Shown: piece after piece, positions 1 through 9,611 of the stretch | How the letters are laid out: each line of letters opens with the position of its first letter | Position numbering within the stretch: the first letter of the stretch is position 1 | Assembly (NCBI GenBank): GCA_020639215.1 | Contig: JACKHA010000003.1 | Coordinates: 62,001-126,000, forward strand | Source: Phycisphaeraceae bacterium | GTDB taxonomy: Bacteria; Planctomycetota; Phycisphaerae; Phycisphaerales; UBA1924 | DNA: 64,000 nucleotides | Reading direction: 5' to 3' | The notes under the pieces: generated by a model | The model's input: the letters and a program-made list of their open reading frames with translations, nothing else | What the model was told of the DNA's origin: nothing | Databases searched by the model: none | Made by a program: the position numbers and the translations under genes

Positions 1-663
1 GAGCGAGCGTTCGAGGTCGGACGCGGCCCGGTGGTCGGGCAGGGTGATGAGGCGGGTGACGAAGCGGCGGCCGTGCTCGATGTCGTAGGCGCGGCGGAGC
101 GCGTCTTCGGTCGGGGCGACCGACTCTCGGGCGATGGCGCGGAGCATGGCGTTGCGGCGGAGCAGCGCTTCCATGCGGTGGGGCCCGAGGGCGCGGGCGT
201 CGGCAACGCGCCGGGCCAGGATCTGGGCCTGTTGGTCGCTCACGCTCACGCCCTCGACGATCGTTCGGGTCAGGGCCTGGCGCTCGTGCTCGATGTCGCG
301 CGGGCTGATTGACAGGCCACGGCGCGCCAGGTCGGCCTGGAGCAGGGTGTCGAGGACGACCTCGGCGACGATGGCGCCGCCGGAGTGCTCGGCGAGCGCC
401 GGCCACACGTCATCCCAGGCGACGCCCTGGCCGTTGACGACGATCGCGGGGCGGATGTCGGCGTCGGCGCTGCCCCCGGAGGTGCGGGGTCGGGGGGGCG
501 GCGGGGTGTCCTGGGACATGGCGCTCATCGGGTCGCGCTGGGCGGAGCCGGCGCAACCGACGAGACAGGCCAGCGTGACCGCGCCGACGAGAAACAGGGC
601 GCGGGGCGCGAGCGAACGGCGGGGACCGGCGGGCGGCGGGGCGGATTCCGAGAACTGGTCCAT
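1..663 (-). CDS. Parvulin-like (SurA/PpiC-type) lipoprotein, partial
   Basis: Partial gene reading off the left edge; 221 codons are visible. The start ATG (complement of 661-663) is preceded by GGAG. The N-terminus has two Arg, a hydrophobic stretch and a lipobox LVGC with Cys37, so it should be a lipoprotein. A Pro-rich linker follows, then an AVVNGQ-like segment (here IVVNGQGVAWDDVWP), which opens SurA/PpiC N-terminal domains, and a helical region of about 120 residues. Members of this family chaperone or isomerise exported proteins outside the cytoplasm. The PPIase domain itself would lie beyond the edge, so catalytic activity cannot be judged. It is divergent from the zinc-ribbon gene at 854. 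Confidence 0.6.
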   Translation of the reverse strand, partial: MDQFSESAPPPAGPRRSLAPRALFLVGAVTLACLVGCAGSAQRDPMSAMSQDTPPPPRPRTSGGSADADIRPAIVVNGQGVAWDDVWPALAEHSGGAIVAEVVLDTLLQADLARRGLSISPRDIEHERQALTRTIVEGVSVSDQQAQILARRVADARALGPHRMEALLRRNAMLRAIARESVAPTEDALRRAYDIEHGRRFVTRLITLPDHRAASDLERSL

Positions 664-853
664 ATCTGGCTCCGATGGCGGCGTCGCAGCGACGAGCGTA
701 TGCGGCGGGCACCGCTTGTCCCCGCGCCGGGCGGGCGCTGCGGGCGCGGGGTGTCACCGGGTTGTCACGCGCGCGGGCGATCCGCTGGGCGCGTCAACCC
801 CGATGCGCGGTTTGGCGTACATTGGGAGGGGAACCGTCCCGAAAGGACGCCGC

Positions 854-2146
854 GTGCCCGAGCCGACCGAACAATCCGACGCCAACGCGGGTGGGGAGGA
901 CCGGGGCGGGGACGCCCCGGCTCGCGCGTCGGAGGTGGTGCAGAGGTCGGCGGTGGGCGTTCGCCCGCGTCCGACGCCGCAGCCGCGCGTGGAGTTGTGC
1001 CCGTACTGCGGGGCCGAATCGATCAACACGACGCGGTGCGACCGCTGCGCGGGCAAGTTCGACGCGCTCTCGAAGCAAGCGACGCAGAACGCGATGGGCC
1101 CGTGGTTCCTGCGCGACGAGGGGCGCCCCCACCGTCCCGGCTGCGCGTACGAGACGATCCGCGCCATGGTCGCGCGCGGCAGCATCACGCAAGAGACCAT
1201 CCTCCGAGGCCCCACGACCCGCCAATTCTGGACCCGGGCCGCCCAGACGCCGGGCGTGGCCCACCTGCTGGGCGCGTGCCACTCGTGCCGGCGCGAGGTC
1301 GATCCCGGCGCGTTCATGTGCCCGGCGTGCGGGGTGTCGTTCCAGCCGGAGACGGATCGCCAGCATCTGGGTCTGTCGGCGGTCTCGCTGCTGCCTGGGC
1401 AGGCGACGCCTGAGCGGGTCGCGGCGGTCAGCGTGCCGACCGGCTCGCTCCAACCAATGCCGACCGGCGTGCCGACTGGGGCGACGGTCGTCCCGATCTC
1501 GCCACCGCAGGCCGCGGGCATGCCGGAGCGGGTGGCGGCCTTGAACGCCGAGTGGGGGCTCGGGCCGCGCGAGCTGGATCTGGGAGACACGCCGACGAGC
1601 GGTGGAGCGTCGCGACGACCGAGCGTGTCCGGCGCCGGGGTCGTGGCGGCGGCGTTGTGCGGTCTTGTGGTTGGGGTCATGGGCCTTGGCGGCGTCCTGG
1701 TGTGGGCCCGGGGCGGGCTCGAGCCTGCGCTGGCGTCGCTGGGGCTGGGGAACGGGGCACCGGGGGGGACTGTCGTCGCGGAGCGGGGAGTGTCCGACCA
1801 GCCGCCGAACCCCAGCCCGACGACGCCGACGCCAACGGCCGGTTCGCCCGCCGGGGCGTCGGGGGAGCCCATCGGGGCCATCGCGGCGGCTCCAACGGGG
1901 CCGGATGTCGCGGCATCCGAGCCGAGCCCGGCCGCCGCGGACCCCGCTTCCGCGGTCCGCCCCCCTGCGGCTTCGGCGGTCATTGGCGGCGTGCTGCGTT
2001 CGGGCGAGGCGGGCTCGCTTCGGGAGGCTCGGGCGTTGGTCGATCGCTTCGAGGGCGACGCGTCGCTGACGGCGGAGGGCGCGGCGGCGTGGCGGGCCGC
2101 TCTGGACGCCCGCGAGGCGTTGATCCGCCTGGGCGACATGCCCTGA
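854..2146 (+). CDS. Zinc-ribbon / GYF-like membrane protein of unknown role
   Basis: The GTG start at 854 follows AAAGGA; the open frame upstream is an artefact of high GC. The 430-residue protein has two four-cysteine zinc ribbons (Cys49/52/62/65 and Cys142/145/156/159). Between them, at about residues 82-140, lies a GYF-like segment beginning GPWFLRDEG. A Pro/Ala-rich linker follows, then one transmembrane helix at about 260-284 and a low-complexity Ala/Pro region before a short helical tail. Such ribbon-GYF-TM proteins are common in planctomycetes and have no established function; the N-terminal part is presumably cytoplasmic. The domain layout is read directly; any role would be a guess. 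Confidence 0.65.
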   Translation: MPEPTEQSDANAGGEDRGGDAPARASEVVQRSAVGVRPRPTPQPRVELCPYCGAESINTTRCDRCAGKFDALSKQATQNAMGPWFLRDEGRPHRPGCAYETIRAMVARGSITQETILRGPTTRQFWTRAAQTPGVAHLLGACHSCRREVDPGAFMCPACGVSFQPETDRQHLGLSAVSLLPGQATPERVAAVSVPTGSLQPMPTGVPTGATVVPISPPQAAGMPERVAALNAEWGLGPRELDLGDTPTSGGASRRPSVSGAGVVAAALCGLVVGVMGLGGVLVWARGGLEPALASLGLGNGAPGGTVVAERGVSDQPPNPSPTTPTPTAGSPAGASGEPIGAIAAAPTGPDVAASEPSPAAADPASAVRPPAASAVIGGVLRSGEAGSLREARALVDRFEGDASLTAEGAAAWRAALDAREALIRLGDMP

Positions 2147-2209
2147 TCGAGGGGCTGTCGGGGCGGGAGGCGACGCGGTTTCCACTGCGGTTTCCACCGG
2201 TTCTTCGCC

Positions 2210-2238
2210 TTGCCCGTCCGACGGCGTTCGGGCATACT
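2210..2238 (+). promoter_or_regulatory. Candidate sigma70-type promoter for prepilin-like gene
   Basis: TTGCCC (2210-2215) and CATACT (2233-2238) are separated by 17 nt; each hexamer matches the consensus at 4 of 6 positions. It lies about 105 nt upstream of the prepilin-like start at 2346. In such GC-rich DNA two AT-containing hexamers at exact spacing are suggestive only. Confidence 0.35.
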
Positions 2239-2345
2239 GGTGGATTGGACGTTCGCCCGGGCTTGCCACCCGGGCGGGCACTCCCGCGGGGCTGTCCCGC
2301 GGGTCGGGGGATCCAACTCGTGCCGGCGGTCGCGCCGGGAAAGGC

Positions 2346-3449
2346 ATGGTTCACATGTGGACCGATCGTCTCCGGGGAAGCCGCGCGGCCTCGTCGCGGC
2401 GAGCGTTCACGCTGATCGAGCTGCTGGTGGTGATCGCGATCATCGCCCTGCTGATCGGCATCCTGCTGCCGGCGTTGGGTGAGGCGCGGCGTCTGGCCCG
2501 CCTGTCGGTGTGCCAGTCCAACAACGCGCAGCACGGCAAGGGCCAGGGCTCGTACTCGGCCGACTTCCAGGACGCCAACTACGGGTTCTCGTGGGAGGCC
2601 GGCGGGCGGCTGAGCACGTACAACGATCTGAACAACGCGCCGTCGTCGAATCAGGCGGCGTGCGACCAGGCGGTTGACATCTTCCGTCGGCGCGCGGGGC
2701 GTGAGGACATCCCGCGGATCACGGGCTGGACGCCGCAGGTGCTGTACTCGCACCTGGTGCTGCAGGACTACTGGGCCAGCCGCCTGCCGGAGAAGATCGT
2801 GGTGTGCCCGGAGGACCGCCCGCGTCTGACGTGGCAGGAGGAGAACGGGCGTCTGTTCGACAACGGGTTCTGGCTGCCCAACCAGCCCAACCCCGGCGCG
2901 ACCGCCAAGCGCTGGCCGTACTCGTCGTCGTACATCGTGGTTCCGGCGACGTACGACCGCCTGCAGAGCCGCGACGTGCGGGCCACGACGGGCGCGACCG
3001 TGAGCAACCGCATCTCCCAAGCTGGCTCGAACAGTTACTATTCGTTCCCCGGCGGGCACAACGTGGGCTTCACGCTCGCGACCACGGTCGCCTTCCCGGG
3101 CTCCAAGGTGCAGCTGTACGACCCCATCGCTTGGCACTTCGGGCGCAACGGAGGCACGTACTACGCCTACCCCGACGCCAAGGTCCCGCTGACGTTCTTC
3201 GACGGCTCGTGCCGCGTCATCCAGACGGATGAGGTCAACACGGCGTGGTGGCCGAACTTCCCGACGGTGTCGGCGCCGTACACGATGGCGTACCAGCCGG
3301 ACGTGTGGCAGCCGTGGGTTCGTGGCGGCCCTCAGCAGTTCCCCCCGCCCCTCGGCACGGAAACGGTCGGCACGTGGTACCGCTGGACGCGAGGCGGGCT
3401 GAAGGGCATCGACGTCGGCGGGGACCCGATCGACACCGGCCAGAACTAA
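2346..3449 (+). CDS. Type II secretion/pilin-like protein, prepilin N-terminal methylation domain (copy 1)
   Basis: 367 residues. After a basic leader, residues 19 onward read RAFTLIELLVVIAIIALL, the classical prepilin peptidase site (cleavage before Phe, Glu at +5) and hydrophobic helix. The rest is a globular domain rich in Trp/Tyr with an FFDGSCRV stretch near the C-terminus, as in planctomycete H-X9-DG-like/DUF1559-related pseudopilins, which exist in many paralogues. It is likely exported and assembled, or held in the membrane by the pilin helix. A near-identical copy lies at 3781-4860. The ATG was chosen because it is the first start with a purine-rich stretch (GGGAAAGG) just upstream; ATG at 2355 is an alternative. 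Confidence 0.8.
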   Translation: MVHMWTDRLRGSRAASSRRAFTLIELLVVIAIIALLIGILLPALGEARRLARLSVCQSNNAQHGKGQGSYSADFQDANYGFSWEAGGRLSTYNDLNNAPSSNQAACDQAVDIFRRRAGREDIPRITGWTPQVLYSHLVLQDYWASRLPEKIVVCPEDRPRLTWQEENGRLFDNGFWLPNQPNPGATAKRWPYSSSYIVVPATYDRLQSRDVRATTGATVSNRISQAGSNSYYSFPGGHNVGFTLATTVAFPGSKVQLYDPIAWHFGRNGGTYYAYPDAKVPLTFFDGSCRVIQTDEVNTAWWPNFPTVSAPYTMAYQPDVWQPWVRGGPQQFPPPLGTETVGTWYRWTRGGLKGIDVGGDPIDTGQN

Positions 3450-3486
3450 ATCCAAACACTTCGACGCTGGCGCCCCGACTCAGAAT

Positions 3487-3518
3487 CGCCCCTCTCATGG
3501 ATTTAGGAGGGGCGTTTT
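3487..3518 (+). terminator. Rho-independent terminator after prepilin copy 1
   Basis: CGCCCCTC (3487-3494) pairs perfectly with GAGGGGCG (3507-3514) around a 12-nt loop and is followed directly by TTTT. It lies 38 nt after the stop codon. The remainder of the 331-nt gap to the next gene holds the promoter at 3633 and nothing else I can name. Confidence 0.85.
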
Positions 3519-3632
3519 CGCGCGCCGATCCACACGCGGCTCACAGGCGGTCCACGGGATTGGGGGGCCGGGGGCCCAGAACGGGCATCCGCGCGCCGGA
3601 GCCCGTGGGGATGGACTGATCGTCGGATGGGC

Positions 3633-3661
3633 TTGACGCGGGGGTCGGAATTGCACACAAT
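3633..3661 (+). promoter_or_regulatory. Sigma70-type promoter of prepilin copy 2
   Basis: TTGACG (3633-3638, 5 of 6) and CACAAT (3656-3661, 4 of 6) have a 17-nt spacer and lie 120 nt upstream of the ATG at 3781. With the terminator at 3487 this makes the second prepilin gene an independent transcription unit. Confidence 0.5.
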
Positions 3662-3780
3662 GGTGACGGAACTGGGTCGGCCGGGTCTGCGCCGGTCGGC
3701 GATGCCGCATTGGGGCGTCCCAAACGCAGGGGATCTCGTGGGCGAATCGGCCGCCAAGGGCCGCGAAAGGCGACACTGCC

Positions 3781-4860
3781 ATGAAGATTGAGTTGGGGCG
3801 CCGCAAGGCGCGAGCGTTCACGCTGATCGAGCTGCTGGTGGTGATCGCGATCATCGCCCTGCTGATCGGCATCCTGCTGCCGGCGTTGGGTGAGGCGCGG
3901 CGTCTGGCCCGCCTGTCGGTGTGCCAGTCCAACAACGCGCAGCACGGCAAGGGCCAGGGCTCGTACTCGGCCGACTTCCAGGACGCCAACTACGGCTTCT
4001 CGTGGGAGCGCGGCGGGCAGCTGAGCACGTACAACGACCTGCGCAACGCCGCGACGCCGAACCAGGCGGCGGCGGATCAGGCGGTCGACATCTTCCGTCG
4101 GCGCGCGGGTCGCGAGGACATCCCGCGGATCACGGGCTGGACGCCGCAGGTGCTGTACTCGCACCTGGTGCTGCAGGACTACTGGGCCAGCCGCCTGCCC
4201 GAGAAGATCGTGGTGTGCCCGGAGGACCGCCCGCGTCTGACGTGGCAGGAGGAGAACGGGCGTCTGTTCGACAACGGGTTCTGGCTGCCCAACCAGCCGA
4301 GCCCGGGCTCGACGGCCAAGCGCTGGCCGTACTCGTCGTCGTACATCGTGGTTCCGGCGACGTACGACCGCCTGCAGAGCCGCGACGTGCGGGCCACGAC
4401 GGGCGCGACCGTGAACAACCGCCTCTCGCAGGGCGGCACGACGAGCTTCTACCAGTTCCCCGGCGGGCACAATGTGGGCTTCACGCTGGCGACGACTGTC
4501 GCCTTCCCGGGCTCCAAGGTCCAGCTCTACGACGAGAACGCGTGGCACTTCGGGCGCGGCGGCGGCACGTTCTATGCCTACCCCGACGCCAAGGAGCCCC
4601 TGCTGTTCTTCGACGGCTCGTGCCGCGTCGTCCAGACCGACGAGACCAACACGGCGTGGTGGCCGAACTTCCCGACGGTGTCGGCGCCGTACACCATGAC
4701 CTACCAGCCGGACGTGTGGGAGCCGTGGGTCCGCGGCGGCCCGCAGCAGTTCCCGCCGCCCCTTGGCTCCGAGGTCGTGGGCGCCTGGTACCGCTGGACG
4801 CGCGGCGGGCTGAAGGGCATCGACGTCGGCGGCGACCCGATCGACACCGGCCAGAACTGA
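3781..4860 (+). CDS. Type II secretion/pilin-like protein, prepilin N-terminal methylation domain (copy 2)
   Basis: 359 residues, a tandem paralogue of the gene at 2346. The prepilin motif begins at about residue 12 (RAFTLIELL). The two proteins are almost the same along their length. They differ mainly in the basic leader, in scattered substitutions in the middle and in the segment around 4405-4460. From the FTLIELL codons onward the DNA is identical for more than 150 nt, including synonymous positions, so this is a recent duplication or ongoing gene conversion. It has its own promoter and terminator. The role is presumably as for copy 1, a pseudopilin-like surface or secretion component. 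Confidence 0.8.
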   Translation: MKIELGRRKARAFTLIELLVVIAIIALLIGILLPALGEARRLARLSVCQSNNAQHGKGQGSYSADFQDANYGFSWERGGQLSTYNDLRNAATPNQAAADQAVDIFRRRAGREDIPRITGWTPQVLYSHLVLQDYWASRLPEKIVVCPEDRPRLTWQEENGRLFDNGFWLPNQPSPGSTAKRWPYSSSYIVVPATYDRLQSRDVRATTGATVNNRLSQGGTTSFYQFPGGHNVGFTLATTVAFPGSKVQLYDENAWHFGRGGGTFYAYPDAKEPLLFFDGSCRVVQTDETNTAWWPNFPTVSAPYTMTYQPDVWEPWVRGGPQQFPPPLGSEVVGAWYRWTRGGLKGIDVGGDPIDTGQN

Positions 4861-4904
4861 TCCGCTCTCCGCGGACACCCGGCCACGTCGAGTGACACCA
4901 ACCA

Positions 4905-4938
4905 CGCCCGCCTCCGAGATTCGGGGGCGGGCGTTTTT
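4905..4938 (+). terminator. Rho-independent terminator after prepilin copy 2
   Basis: CGCCCGCCTC (from 4905) pairs with GGGGCGGGCG (ending 4933), followed by TTTTT at 4934-4938. It lies 45 nt past the stop codon. Confidence 0.85.
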
Positions 4939-5043
4939 CTTTGGGTTGCGTGTGCAGCGGCGGCGACGGCGGACCGCGGGGGCATCCCGCGGGGCGTCGC
5001 CATCTACAGTGCGGGCTTGCCGCGTCCGCGTCGCACATGCCGG

Positions 5044-6840
5044 ATGACACCAGCCGCGTGGACCGCGGCGGTCGCGCTGCTGCTGATGGTTGTGGGGCCC
5101 GCGCGGGCGCAGCTGTCGGCGTCACCGGCGGCGGGGTCGGTTCGGACGGATGCCGATCGCGCGGTCCATGCGTGGGCGGTGGTGCCCGAGCCGCGAGGCG
5201 GCGGATTCCTGCTGCTGCACCTGCCGCCGCGGGTTGGAGACGGGCTGGCGGGCGGGGCGTCGGCGTCGCCGGCGGGGCGGGGGCGGGTGGTGATGCGCCT
5301 GGCGGCGGAGCCGGAGGCGATCGCGGCGGTGGGCGGGCGTGTGTACCTGGCGATGGCGGCGGCGTCGGACGGGAGCCGCTCGCGTCGGAGCGTGTACTCG
5401 GTCCTGGCGGAGGCGGCGGAGGTCGGGGACCTGTGGCTGTATCGCCCGGAGCGTCGCCTGGCGGCGGAGGCGTCGCTGGCGGGGCATGGACGCCTGGCCG
5501 GGTTCGTGGGCGGGCCGGTGGGGCCGGTGGCGCTGATTGAGCGGGGTCTGCGCGAAGAGGGTGGCGTGCGGGCGCGCCTCGAGCTGGCGGTGCTGGTCGC
5601 GGGGCGATGGCGCCGAGTGCAGCTGCCCGAGGGCGTCGGTCGCGCCGAGGCGGGCGACCGGTTCACGCTGGCGCCGTGTGAGGCGGGCGTCGCGATTGTC
5701 GGCGTCGAGGGGGCGGCGGGGGGGTCGCTGTGGATCGGCGAACTGGGCGCGAGCCAGGTGGGCGACGCGGATCGGGCGCGGCGTGAGCGGATCGCGGAAG
5801 CCGTTCGAGCGCTCGAGGCGGGTGGCGAGCATGTGGATCGGCGTCGGGAGCGAGAGATCGAGAGCCAGACGCCGATCGGGGCGGTGCAGCCCGAGTGGCG
5901 CCGAGTGGACGTCGGGGCGAGCGGCGTGGGCGTCGGCGACGCGGCGACGCGGAGGGCGGTGCTGGTCGGCGGGTCCGGGCTGATCTGGGCCGGGCTCGAT
6001 CGGAGCGGCGTCGAACTTGGAGCAACGCAGGGCGGGTGGGAGTCATCGCTGGCGACGGTCCAGATCGGTGACGCGGATGCGCAGACGCGGCCCCGGTTCG
6101 CGGGCGTTGCGGCGGGAGGGCGGCGGGCGATCGTGGTGCTGTCGCCGGCGGGGAGCCCCGAGAGCGGGCGCGGCTCGCTGATCGACGCGAAGCTGGAGCT
6201 CCGCCTGGTGGAGGTCTCGCTCGACACGGGCGCGGTGCTGTACGACGGGGCGATGCAGACGGGGGCTCCGCTGGGCCAGCAGGAGGTGCGGGCGCTGCTG
6301 ATCGTGGTGATGGGCGTGAGCGCGGTGCTGCTGCTGTGGGCGATCCGGGGGGCGGGACAGGAGCGGACGATCCGCCTCCCGGAGGACGCGGCGCTGGCCG
6401 AGCCGGGGGACCGACTGCTGGCCGCGCTGGCGGACTATCTGGTGGTGTGCGTGCTGACGGGCTGGGCGCTGGGCGAGGGGCTGTGGGACATGGTGACGAT
6501 GCGGGTGCTGATGGGGGTGCAGGGCCCGCAGGCGGCTCTGGTGTTCCTGGGGGTCGGCGTCGGGCTGGGCACGCTGATGGAGGGTCTGTTCGGGCGGACG
6601 CCCGGGAAGGTGATCTTCGGTGTCCGGGTGGTGGCGGCGGCGGGGCGTCGGGGCGGGACGTGGGCCCCGCCGGGGCTTGGGCGGGCGCTCGGGCGAAACC
6701 TGTTCCGCTGGGTGCTGGCGCCGGTGGCGTTGCTGGAGTTGACGAGGCGGGACGGTCGGCACGCGGGGGATCGGCTGGCGGGGACGGCGGTGGCGGTTGA
6801 GATCGAGGACGTGGACGAGCGGGACGACGGCGAGGAGTAG
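5044..6840 (+). CDS. RDD-family membrane protein with large extracytoplasmic N-terminal domain
   Basis: 598 residues from the ATG at 5044, which opens a clean signal peptide (MTPAAWTAAVALLLMVVG, ARA-Q cleavage); an in-frame TTG at 5017 would spoil it. Residues about 30-410 form a soluble domain rich in repeated beta-strand-like segments, perhaps a propeller. A helix at about 415-436 (ALLIVVMGVSAVLLLWAI) leads to a C-terminal RDD domain: EPGDRLLAALADYLV, then GRTPGKVIFGVRVV, and near the end RHAGDRLAGTAV, the three family hallmarks. RDD proteins are multi-pass membrane proteins of mostly unknown role, some linked to transport. It starts about 105 nt after a terminator and precedes the TPR gene at 7030. 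Confidence 0.7.
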   Translation: MTPAAWTAAVALLLMVVGPARAQLSASPAAGSVRTDADRAVHAWAVVPEPRGGGFLLLHLPPRVGDGLAGGASASPAGRGRVVMRLAAEPEAIAAVGGRVYLAMAAASDGSRSRRSVYSVLAEAAEVGDLWLYRPERRLAAEASLAGHGRLAGFVGGPVGPVALIERGLREEGGVRARLELAVLVAGRWRRVQLPEGVGRAEAGDRFTLAPCEAGVAIVGVEGAAGGSLWIGELGASQVGDADRARRERIAEAVRALEAGGEHVDRRREREIESQTPIGAVQPEWRRVDVGASGVGVGDAATRRAVLVGGSGLIWAGLDRSGVELGATQGGWESSLATVQIGDADAQTRPRFAGVAAGGRRAIVVLSPAGSPESGRGSLIDAKLELRLVEVSLDTGAVLYDGAMQTGAPLGQQEVRALLIVVMGVSAVLLLWAIRGAGQERTIRLPEDAALAEPGDRLLAALADYLVVCVLTGWALGEGLWDMVTMRVLMGVQGPQAALVFLGVGVGLGTLMEGLFGRTPGKVIFGVRVVAAAGRRGGTWAPPGLGRALGRNLFRWVLAPVALLELTRRDGRHAGDRLAGTAVAVEIEDVDERDDGEE

Positions 6841-7029
6841 CGCGGGGAGCGGGGCGGGACGGCGGGCGGGCGCACTTGGCGCGCGTCGGGAATGTCCGGC
6901 GGGGGATCGCGCAAGATCAAGCATTTCGGGGCCGACCGACGATAACCGGTGACCGGCCCGGGACGTTGGCCGCGCATGGTGGCGCAAGGAGTGCGCCATC
7001 GGCCTTTCTCGGGCGGTTGGGGTGCGCGC

Positions 7030-9528
7030 GTGGCGGACGGCACGGGACCCAACTTGGACGCATCGGCCTCGGCGGAGGGCGGGGCGTCGGCGAGCCCTGG
7101 CGAGCTGCTGCGGTCGCTTCGGCGGTCGTGGCAGTTGCCGCTGCTGGGCGTGGGCGTGGTCCTGCTTGGGGCGGGGATCGCGGCGGCGTTCGCGACCAAG
7201 CCGAAGATCGACCTGATGGCCCGGATGGACCGGGCCGAGTCGATGATCCGTCGGGAGCAGTTCCGCTCGGCGGTGGAGTTTCTGGGAGGGGACGAGGGGG
7301 TGTTTCCGTTCGTCGACTCGGGGCGCGTGACGGCGGCCGAGGCGGCGCGGTACCACCTGCTGATGGCCCGGGGGATCTATCGGGGCCAGAAGGCTCTGTC
7401 GGTGCGTGATCCGAGGAATGACCTGTCGGTGCTGCGGGAGTACGAGGCGGCCGAGCACCTCGGGGCTCCTCTGGACGAGGGCGACCGCGAGGCGATGGTG
7501 GACACGCGTCTGCTGATGGGCGATCTGGACGCGGCGGAGCGCGAGATCGCGCACCTGCCGGAGGCCATGGGCGAGCAGCGGGTTCGGTGGCTCAAGCGGG
7601 TTGTTGATCAGGGGCTGCGTCGCCCGGTGGCGGAGCAGGATCGGGCGCTGCGGATCATCGCGGGCATGCTGTCGGACCCGTCGCTCGGGGAGGAGGATCG
7701 GTTGTGGGCGGTTGGGGAGCAGGCGCGGCTGTCGCTGGCGCGCGGCGCTCCGGAGGCGGCGATCACGCAGATCCTGCGGGAAACGCCGCGGCTTGAGCGT
7801 CCGGCCGGGGACGGGCTGGCGACGCTGCTGACGCTGCTGGGGCGGGCATACATGCAGCTCGACCCTCCCGAGGTTGACGAGGCGTACGCGCAGCTGGAGC
7901 GAGCGCTCTCGATGTTCTCGGCGTCGAATGTGGCGTCGGCGGAGGCGCTGCTGGTGACGGCGAGGATCGACGCGCAGCGTGGGCGTCTCGACGAGGCGCG
8001 GACGCGGCTGCGCCAGATCGGGGAGTGGTTCGGCTCGACGGAGTGGTACCTGCCGTCGCTGCTGGGGCTCGCGGAGGTGGAGGCGGCGGCAGGGAGCATG
8101 GACGTGTGCGTCGATCGCTACCAGGAGCTGGTCGACCTGGCGCGTGAGGGGGACCTGGGCCGCTGGATCACGACTGCGGAGATCGCCGCGAGCCTGACGA
8201 CCGAGAGCGGGAACCGCCTGGCCTCGGGGGACGTGGGGCGTGCGCAGCGTTTGGCGCTGCTGGCGTTGGACCTGACGGGGATGGACTCGGCGCCGGCGGG
8301 CGTGCTGCGGGCGGTCGCGGAGGCGGACCTGGCGGCGTCGGACGCGATGCTGCCGGTGCGACGCGGGACGTCGGAGGCGGTGTTCGCACTGTCGTCGATG
8401 GAGCCGGGCACGCGGGCGCAGGTGCGTCGCCTGCTGGTGCGGGCGGCGACGTTCCTGAAGGAGTATTCGAGGCGGATGATCCTGGAGGATCGGGACGCGT
8501 ACGGGCTGGCGCTGTGGCAATCGGCGGATGCGTTCGATCGGGCGGGCGACACGGAGCAGGCGATCCTTGGGTTCCAGGAGTACATCGAGTCGTTTCCGGA
8601 TGAGCCGCTGCGGGCCGAGGCGAGGTACCGGCTGGCGCAGGCGCGGCAGGCGCGTGGCGAGTTCGAGGAGGCGGCGGCGTTGTACCGGGGTCTGGTGGAG
8701 GATCGGCAGAACCCGAACGCGCCCGATGTGGGGGAGTTCGGGGACCGCAGCGTGATCGCGCTGGCGCGGACGCTGCTTGGCGACAGCGACCCGTCGAACG
8801 ACGAGGAGGGGGAGCGGCTGCTGCTGGGCGCGGTGTCGGGGCGAGAGGTTGGCTTCCCGGACTCGACGCACTACCGGGAGGCGCTGTTTGAGCTCGGGCT
8901 GATGTACTACCGCTCGGGGCGCTACGCCGACGCGATCGCGCGGCTTGAGGAGGCGATGGAGCGGTACCCGAGCGACCCGCGTCTGGTGCAGGTGCGGTAT
9001 CGGCTGGGCGACGCGGAGCGGCGTTCGGCGCGGGAGGCGGCGGCGCTGCTGCAGACGGAGCTGACACCGGCGCGGCGGCGCGAGGTGGAGGCGCTGCGGC
9101 GTGAGCGGCTCGAGGGCGCGGTGGAGATCTTCCGCGAGGTGCGGGACGAGATCGAGGCGAAGGCGGCGCGTGAGCGGTCGATCCTGGACGAGGAGTACCT
9201 GCGCAACTCGTACTACTTCCTGGCGTCGTGCCAGTTCGACATGGGCGACTACCGCGGCGCGATCGAGGCGTATGACGCCGCCCGCGAGCGGTACCCGACC
9301 GACCCCGCGTCGCTCGTGGCGATGGTCCAGATCGTCAACGCCTACGTCGCACTCGGCGAGTTCGATCGGGCCAGGACCGCCAACGAGCGGGCCCGCCTGT
9401 TCTACGAGAGCCTGCCGGCGGAGGTGTGGGACGACCCGTACCTGCCGATGGGGCGGGCCGAGTGGCAGGGCTGGCTGGACTCGATGGCGACGCTGCACGC
9501 GAGTGCCGGCGACGGCGGGGGGAGCTAG
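7030..9528 (+). CDS. Membrane-anchored tetratricopeptide-repeat protein
   Basis: About 832 residues. A short Ser/Ala-rich cytoplasmic N-terminus precedes one membrane helix (LPLLGVGVVLLGAGIAAAF). About 780 residues of helical repeats follow, many with TPR spacing (for example ALFELGLMYYRSGRYADAIARLEEAM and YFLASCQFDMGDYRGAIEAYDAA, quoted in part). The repeats should lie outside the cytoplasm and act as a protein-binding scaffold; no catalytic domain is seen. Start choice is uncertain: GTG 7030 gives a compact N-terminus, while ATG 6976 and GTG 6949 are in frame and none has a strong ribosome site. It lies 83 nt upstream of the flagellar cluster, so a link to motility is possible but unproven. 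Confidence 0.7.
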   Translation: MADGTGPNLDASASAEGGASASPGELLRSLRRSWQLPLLGVGVVLLGAGIAAAFATKPKIDLMARMDRAESMIRREQFRSAVEFLGGDEGVFPFVDSGRVTAAEAARYHLLMARGIYRGQKALSVRDPRNDLSVLREYEAAEHLGAPLDEGDREAMVDTRLLMGDLDAAEREIAHLPEAMGEQRVRWLKRVVDQGLRRPVAEQDRALRIIAGMLSDPSLGEEDRLWAVGEQARLSLARGAPEAAITQILRETPRLERPAGDGLATLLTLLGRAYMQLDPPEVDEAYAQLERALSMFSASNVASAEALLVTARIDAQRGRLDEARTRLRQIGEWFGSTEWYLPSLLGLAEVEAAAGSMDVCVDRYQELVDLAREGDLGRWITTAEIAASLTTESGNRLASGDVGRAQRLALLALDLTGMDSAPAGVLRAVAEADLAASDAMLPVRRGTSEAVFALSSMEPGTRAQVRRLLVRAATFLKEYSRRMILEDRDAYGLALWQSADAFDRAGDTEQAILGFQEYIESFPDEPLRAEARYRLAQARQARGEFEEAAALYRGLVEDRQNPNAPDVGEFGDRSVIALARTLLGDSDPSNDEEGERLLLGAVSGREVGFPDSTHYREALFELGLMYYRSGRYADAIARLEEAMERYPSDPRLVQVRYRLGDAERRSAREAAALLQTELTPARRREVEALRRERLEGAVEIFREVRDEIEAKAARERSILDEEYLRNSYYFLASCQFDMGDYRGAIEAYDAARERYPTDPASLVAMVQIVNAYVALGEFDRARTANERARLFYESLPAEVWDDPYLPMGRAEWQGWLDSMATLHASAGDGGGS

Positions 9529-9611
9529 GGCGGGAGGGTACGGGGCGTCGGGCACGGGGCACTCGGGCGGAGCGGGGCGGCGATCTGGTGGGGTCGCAGT
9601 GTGGAGCGTTG

